This document shows, piece by piece, positions 61,672 to 64,000 of a stretch of 64,000 nucleotides of DNA; the stretch's first letter is position 1, and the number at the start of each line of letters is the position of its first letter. The stretch comes from an uncultured Acetobacteraceae bacterium (GTDB lineage: Bacteria > Pseudomonadota > Alphaproteobacteria > Acetobacterales > Acetobacteraceae), in the NCBI GenBank assembly GCA_943912335.1, contig CALTUD010000009.1:48240-112239 (forward strand), written 5' to 3'. The notes below the pieces were generated by a model. The model was not told the origin of the DNA and did not search any database. It worked only from the letters and a program-made list of their open reading frames with translations. The position numbers and the translations under genes were made by a program.

Positions 61672-62646
61672 TCAGGCGGCGCGGGCGCGACCGTTCCATC
61701 CCGCGAAGCGCCATGCGTCACGATCGGCCATCAGCGCACGCAGCAGACGGTTGTTCAGGCCATGCCCGGAGCGGTGGCCGATGAACGCGCCCTGGAGCGG
61801 GTGACCGGCCAGGGCCAGATCGCCCACCGCATCCAGCATCTTGTGGCGCACGAACTCGTTCGGGCGGCGCAGCCCGGCCGGGTTCATCACCTGGGCGCCA
61901 TCCACCACCACGGCATTGTCGAGCGAGCCGCCACGGGCGAGCCCGGCCGCACGCATCGCCTCGATCTCGGAGCGGAGCGTGAAGGTGCGGCAATCGGCCA
62001 GCTCGCTGCGGAAGCCCTGTTCGGACAGGCGCATGGTGTAGGCCTGACGGCCGATCGCGGCGGCGTCGAAGGCGATGGAGAGGGCCAGGCTCAGTCCCGG
62101 GGCGCGGCTGGGACGCAGTTCGGCGAAGGCGTCCTTGTCCTCGACGCGTACGGTCTTCAGCACCTCGATCACCGTGCGCGGCGTGTCCTGCGCGACGCGT
62201 CCGGCGCAATCCAGCAGAAACAGGAAGGGCTCGCTGGAGCCGTCCAGCACCGGCATTTCCGGTCCGTCGACATCCACCCGAACGTTGTCGATGCCCGCCG
62301 CGATCAGCGCGGCCATTACGTGCTCGACGGTGGCGACGCGCGCATCCGGCCGACCCTCGGGCGCCAGAACGGTGCAGAGGCGGGTGTCGATCACATGATC
62401 GAACCGGGCCTGGACCTCGGTGCCGAGATCGGTGCGGCGGAACACGATTCCGGTGCCGACAGCCGCCGGGCGGAAGGTGAGGGTGACGGGCAGCCCGCCA
62501 TGCAGGCCGATACCGGCGCAGGAGATCGGGTTGCGGATGGTCTGCTGGGTGCCGGCATCGGTGGACCGGAACGACAGGGCGGTCTCGCGCACGGAGTGTG
62601 CGGGGACGTGCAGATCGCCGATCGTTCCCACCTGCATGCCGTCCAT
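61672..62646 (-). CDS. lpxC: UDP-3-O-acyl-N-acetylglucosamine deacetylase
   Basis: LpxC performs the first committed step of lipid A synthesis. The 324-residue protein has zinc/active-site motifs VEHVMAALIAAGIDN (His), MPVLDGSSEPFL, the HKMLDAVGDLALAG motif with His and Asp, and GHRSGHGLNN (His). ATG 62646 has GGAGG 7 bases upstream. It lies downstream of ftsZ after a terminator, so it probably has its own promoter in the 375-bp gap. Confidence 0.97.
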   Translation of the reverse strand: MDGMQVGTIGDLHVPAHSVRETALSFRSTDAGTQQTIRNPISCAGIGLHGGLPVTLTFRPAAVGTGIVFRRTDLGTEVQARFDHVIDTRLCTVLAPEGRPDARVATVEHVMAALIAAGIDNVRVDVDGPEMPVLDGSSEPFLFLLDCAGRVAQDTPRTVIEVLKTVRVEDKDAFAELRPSRAPGLSLALSIAFDAAAIGRQAYTMRLSEQGFRSELADCRTFTLRSEIEAMRAAGLARGGSLDNAVVVDGAQVMNPAGLRRPNEFVRHKMLDAVGDLALAGHPLQGAFIGHRSGHGLNNRLLRALMADRDAWRFAGWNGRARAA

Positions 62647-63021
62647 TCCGTGTCCTCCGTTCGCCCGCATTGGTGCTGCGGATCGTGGCAAGACTGAGGG
62701 ATAGACGGGCCGGTGGTTAACCGCCAGTCAATGATTATTGCCGGTTGTTTCGACACAGTGCGTTGAAAATACTCAATAAAGCTCGAAAGAGATTTCGCTT
62801 CGCTACCGGAGTGGTTCGCCGCCGGGACAGGGTTGCGGTGATTCGCCGTGTCACACCGGGGGCCGGCGGGTCGCGGAGTCCGGGAGCGCGCCGCGACAGG
62901 AAATGATCACGGCCAAGCGTGTGCTCGCGATGACGTGGCGCTCATACGAAAACGCCGCCGGTGGAGAACCACCGGCGGCGCTGTTTCGGGGCCCGAAGCG
63001 GCCAGAGAGATTACTGAGCGA
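62647..63021. other. ftsZ-lpxC intergenic region
   Basis: This 375-bp gap without a gene holds the ftsZ terminator at 62953-62980 (minus) and an AT-richer block (62715-62800) that probably carries the lpxC promoter. The lpxC ribosome site GGAGG is at its left end. Confidence 0.6.
62953..62980 (-). terminator. Rho-independent terminator of ftsZ
   Basis: CGCCGCCGGTGG (62953-62964) pairs perfectly with CCACCGGCGGCG (62969-62980) around a 4-base loop. On the minus strand the stem is followed by TTTTC. It lies 41 bp past the ftsZ stop. Confidence 0.8.
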
Positions 63022-64000
63022 TCAGTTGCTCTGGCGGCGCAGGAAGGCCGGGATGTCGAGGCCGACTTCGTCCGTGGCGGCCGGACGCACGGTGGCGGAC
63101 GGTTCCTGCTCGTGGATGGTCGGCTCGGCGCGCGTCACCGAGGCCTGGGGAGCGGGGGCCTGCGGTGCCGGTGCCGGACGGCCGCGCAGGGCGCCGGTGA
63201 CGATGCCGAACAAGGAGCGCGGCGCGGCCACCGGGGCCGGCTCGGCCTGACGCGGCGGCTCGGAGAACAGACCGCCGCGCTGCACCGCCGGACGGGCATT
63301 CGGCAGCTGATGCGGCAGGGCGTGCGCCGGAGGGGCGCTGGCGCCGGCTTCGGCCTGATAATGCGGCATGGCCGGCCGCAGCGCGCCGATCGAGGTCGGC
63401 GTGGCGTGGGCCGGAGCAGCGGCATGCGAAGCGGCGGTGTGCGCCGGAGCCGGCGGGGCGGCCGGCTCGGCATGAGCGGGCTGTGACGCCAGCACCGGTG
63501 CGCCGATCGGGCCGGTATGGGTCGGCGCCGCGGCCGGGGCGGGCTCGGCCGGAGCGGCGCCGCCTACGGCGACGAGGCGCGGACGGTCGGCATGCTGGAT
63601 CGGGGTGTCGATGCCGGTGGCGACCACGGATACGCGGACACGTCCGGCGAGGTTCTCGTCGATTGCCGAACCGAAGATGATGTTGGCGTCCTCGGCCACT
63701 TCCTCGCGGATGCGGTTGGCGGCCTGATCCACCTCGAACAGCGTCATGTCCTCGCCGCCGGTGATGTTGATCAGCAGGCCGCGCGCGCCGGCCATGGAGG
63801 TGTCTTCCAGCAGCGGGTTGGAGATCGCCGCTTCCGCCGCGCGGATGGCGCGGTTGTCGCCGTCCGCCTCGCCGGTGCCCATCATCGCCTTGCCCATCTC
63901 CGCCATCACGGTGCGGATGTCGGCGAAGTCGAGATTGACGAGGCCGGGGGCGACCATCAGGTCGGTCACGCCGCGCACGCCCATGTAGAGCACGTGGTCG
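63022..64000 (-). CDS. ftsZ: Cell division GTPase FtsZ (5' part outside the window)
   Basis: FtsZ polymerises into the Z-ring. The visible 326 codons start inside the GTPase/C-terminal domain boundary (GVRGVTDLMVAPGLVNLDF), continue with FADIRTVMAEMGKAMMGTGE, the conserved GARGLLINITGGEDMTL, FEVDQAANRIREEV, and DANIIFGSAIDENLAGRVRV. They then run into a long Pro/Ala linker and the conserved C-terminal peptide LDIPAFLRRQSN that binds FtsA/ZipA-type partners. The linker is about 140 residues, long as in other alphaproteobacteria. The N-terminal GTP-binding part lies beyond 64000. Confidence 0.97.
   Translation of the reverse strand, partial: DHVLYMGVRGVTDLMVAPGLVNLDFADIRTVMAEMGKAMMGTGEADGDNRAIRAAEAAISNPLLEDTSMAGARGLLINITGGEDMTLFEVDQAANRIREEVAEDANIIFGSAIDENLAGRVRVSVVATGIDTPIQHADRPRLVAVGGAAPAEPAPAAAPTHTGPIGAPVLASQPAHAEPAAPPAPAHTAASHAAAPAHATPTSIGALRPAMPHYQAEAGASAPPAHALPHQLPNARPAVQRGGLFSEPPRQAEPAPVAAPRSLFGIVTGALRGRPAPAPQAPAPQASVTRAEPTIHEQEPSATVRPAATDEVGLDIPAFLRRQSN

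Overview
This 64 kb window is high-GC chromosomal DNA that reads as an acetic acid bacterium or close relative (Acetobacteraceae, Alphaproteobacteria). The evidence is the distal division/envelope block ftsZ-lpxC-bamD-recN-ligA, the purM/purN-hdaA-ppk-ppx neighbourhood, the argH-lipoprotein and lysA-DUF4175 pairs, the aroE-coaE-dnaQ run, a polyol dehydrogenase with a sugar porter, and tandem acid-type S53 peptidases. The genus cannot be fixed from the sequence alone. I see no rRNA, tRNA, CRISPR, transposase or phage genes.

Layout. 1-6.0 kb: purM-purN (minus) diverge from hdaA, followed by a secreted phosphoesterase and a dihaem cytochrome c peroxidase. 6.0-9.0 kb: a translationally coupled polyol dehydrogenase and sugar porter. 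9.3-14.0 kb: ppk1-ppx-cdh (polyphosphate and CDP-diacylglycerol metabolism). 14-19.2 kb: YfdX-like protein, Kef-type antiporter, LprI-like periplasmic protein and a membrane diguanylate cyclase. 19.5-23.8 kb: MHS-type transporter with ribokinase, a small Ser-rich protein and a carboxylesterase. 23.9-28.0 kb: DUF4175 protein with lysA. 28.2-33.0 kb: cytidine deaminase, oxalate decarboxylase with a divergent LysR regulator, an alpha/beta hydrolase, two overlapping small ORFs and a trypsin-like protease. 33.0-36.0 kb: lipoprotein-argH, tlpA, tatD. 36.2-42.6 kb: TonB receptor, secreted nucleoside hydrolase, NCS2 purine permease and adenine deaminase in one tightly packed operon. 42.7-45.5 kb: pseudoazurin and a secreted katG interrupted by one in-frame TGA. 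45.9-50.9 kb: two transglutaminase-like genes, an N-formylglutamate amidohydrolase family gene, aroE-coaE-dnaQ. 51-55.2 kb: two paralogous S53 peptidases with matching promoter regions. 55.5-64 kb: carbonic anhydrase, a small membrane protein, ligA, recN, bamD, lpxC and the 3' part of ftsZ.

How the genes fit together. The most coherent accessory system is the purine operon. Its parts suggest outer-membrane uptake of nucleosides, cleavage in the periplasm, base import, and conversion of adenine to hypoxanthine. Other cell-surface and stress functions (secreted proteases, oxalate decarboxylase, cytochrome peroxidase, KatG, Kef antiporter) suit an acidic, plant- or insect-associated life. Two normally contiguous core blocks (hdaA-ppk and argH/lipoprotein-lysA) are split by accessory genes, so this looks like a core backbone with several insertions.

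The most notable non-coding signals are: paired GACA-N3-TGTC sites 35 bp apart in both S53 promoters; a roughly 117-bp three-hairpin repeat placed just after cdd and again after ligA; a hairpin covering the ribosome binding site of the small Ser-rich gene; and a 12-bp palindrome between the small-ORF pair and the protease gene.
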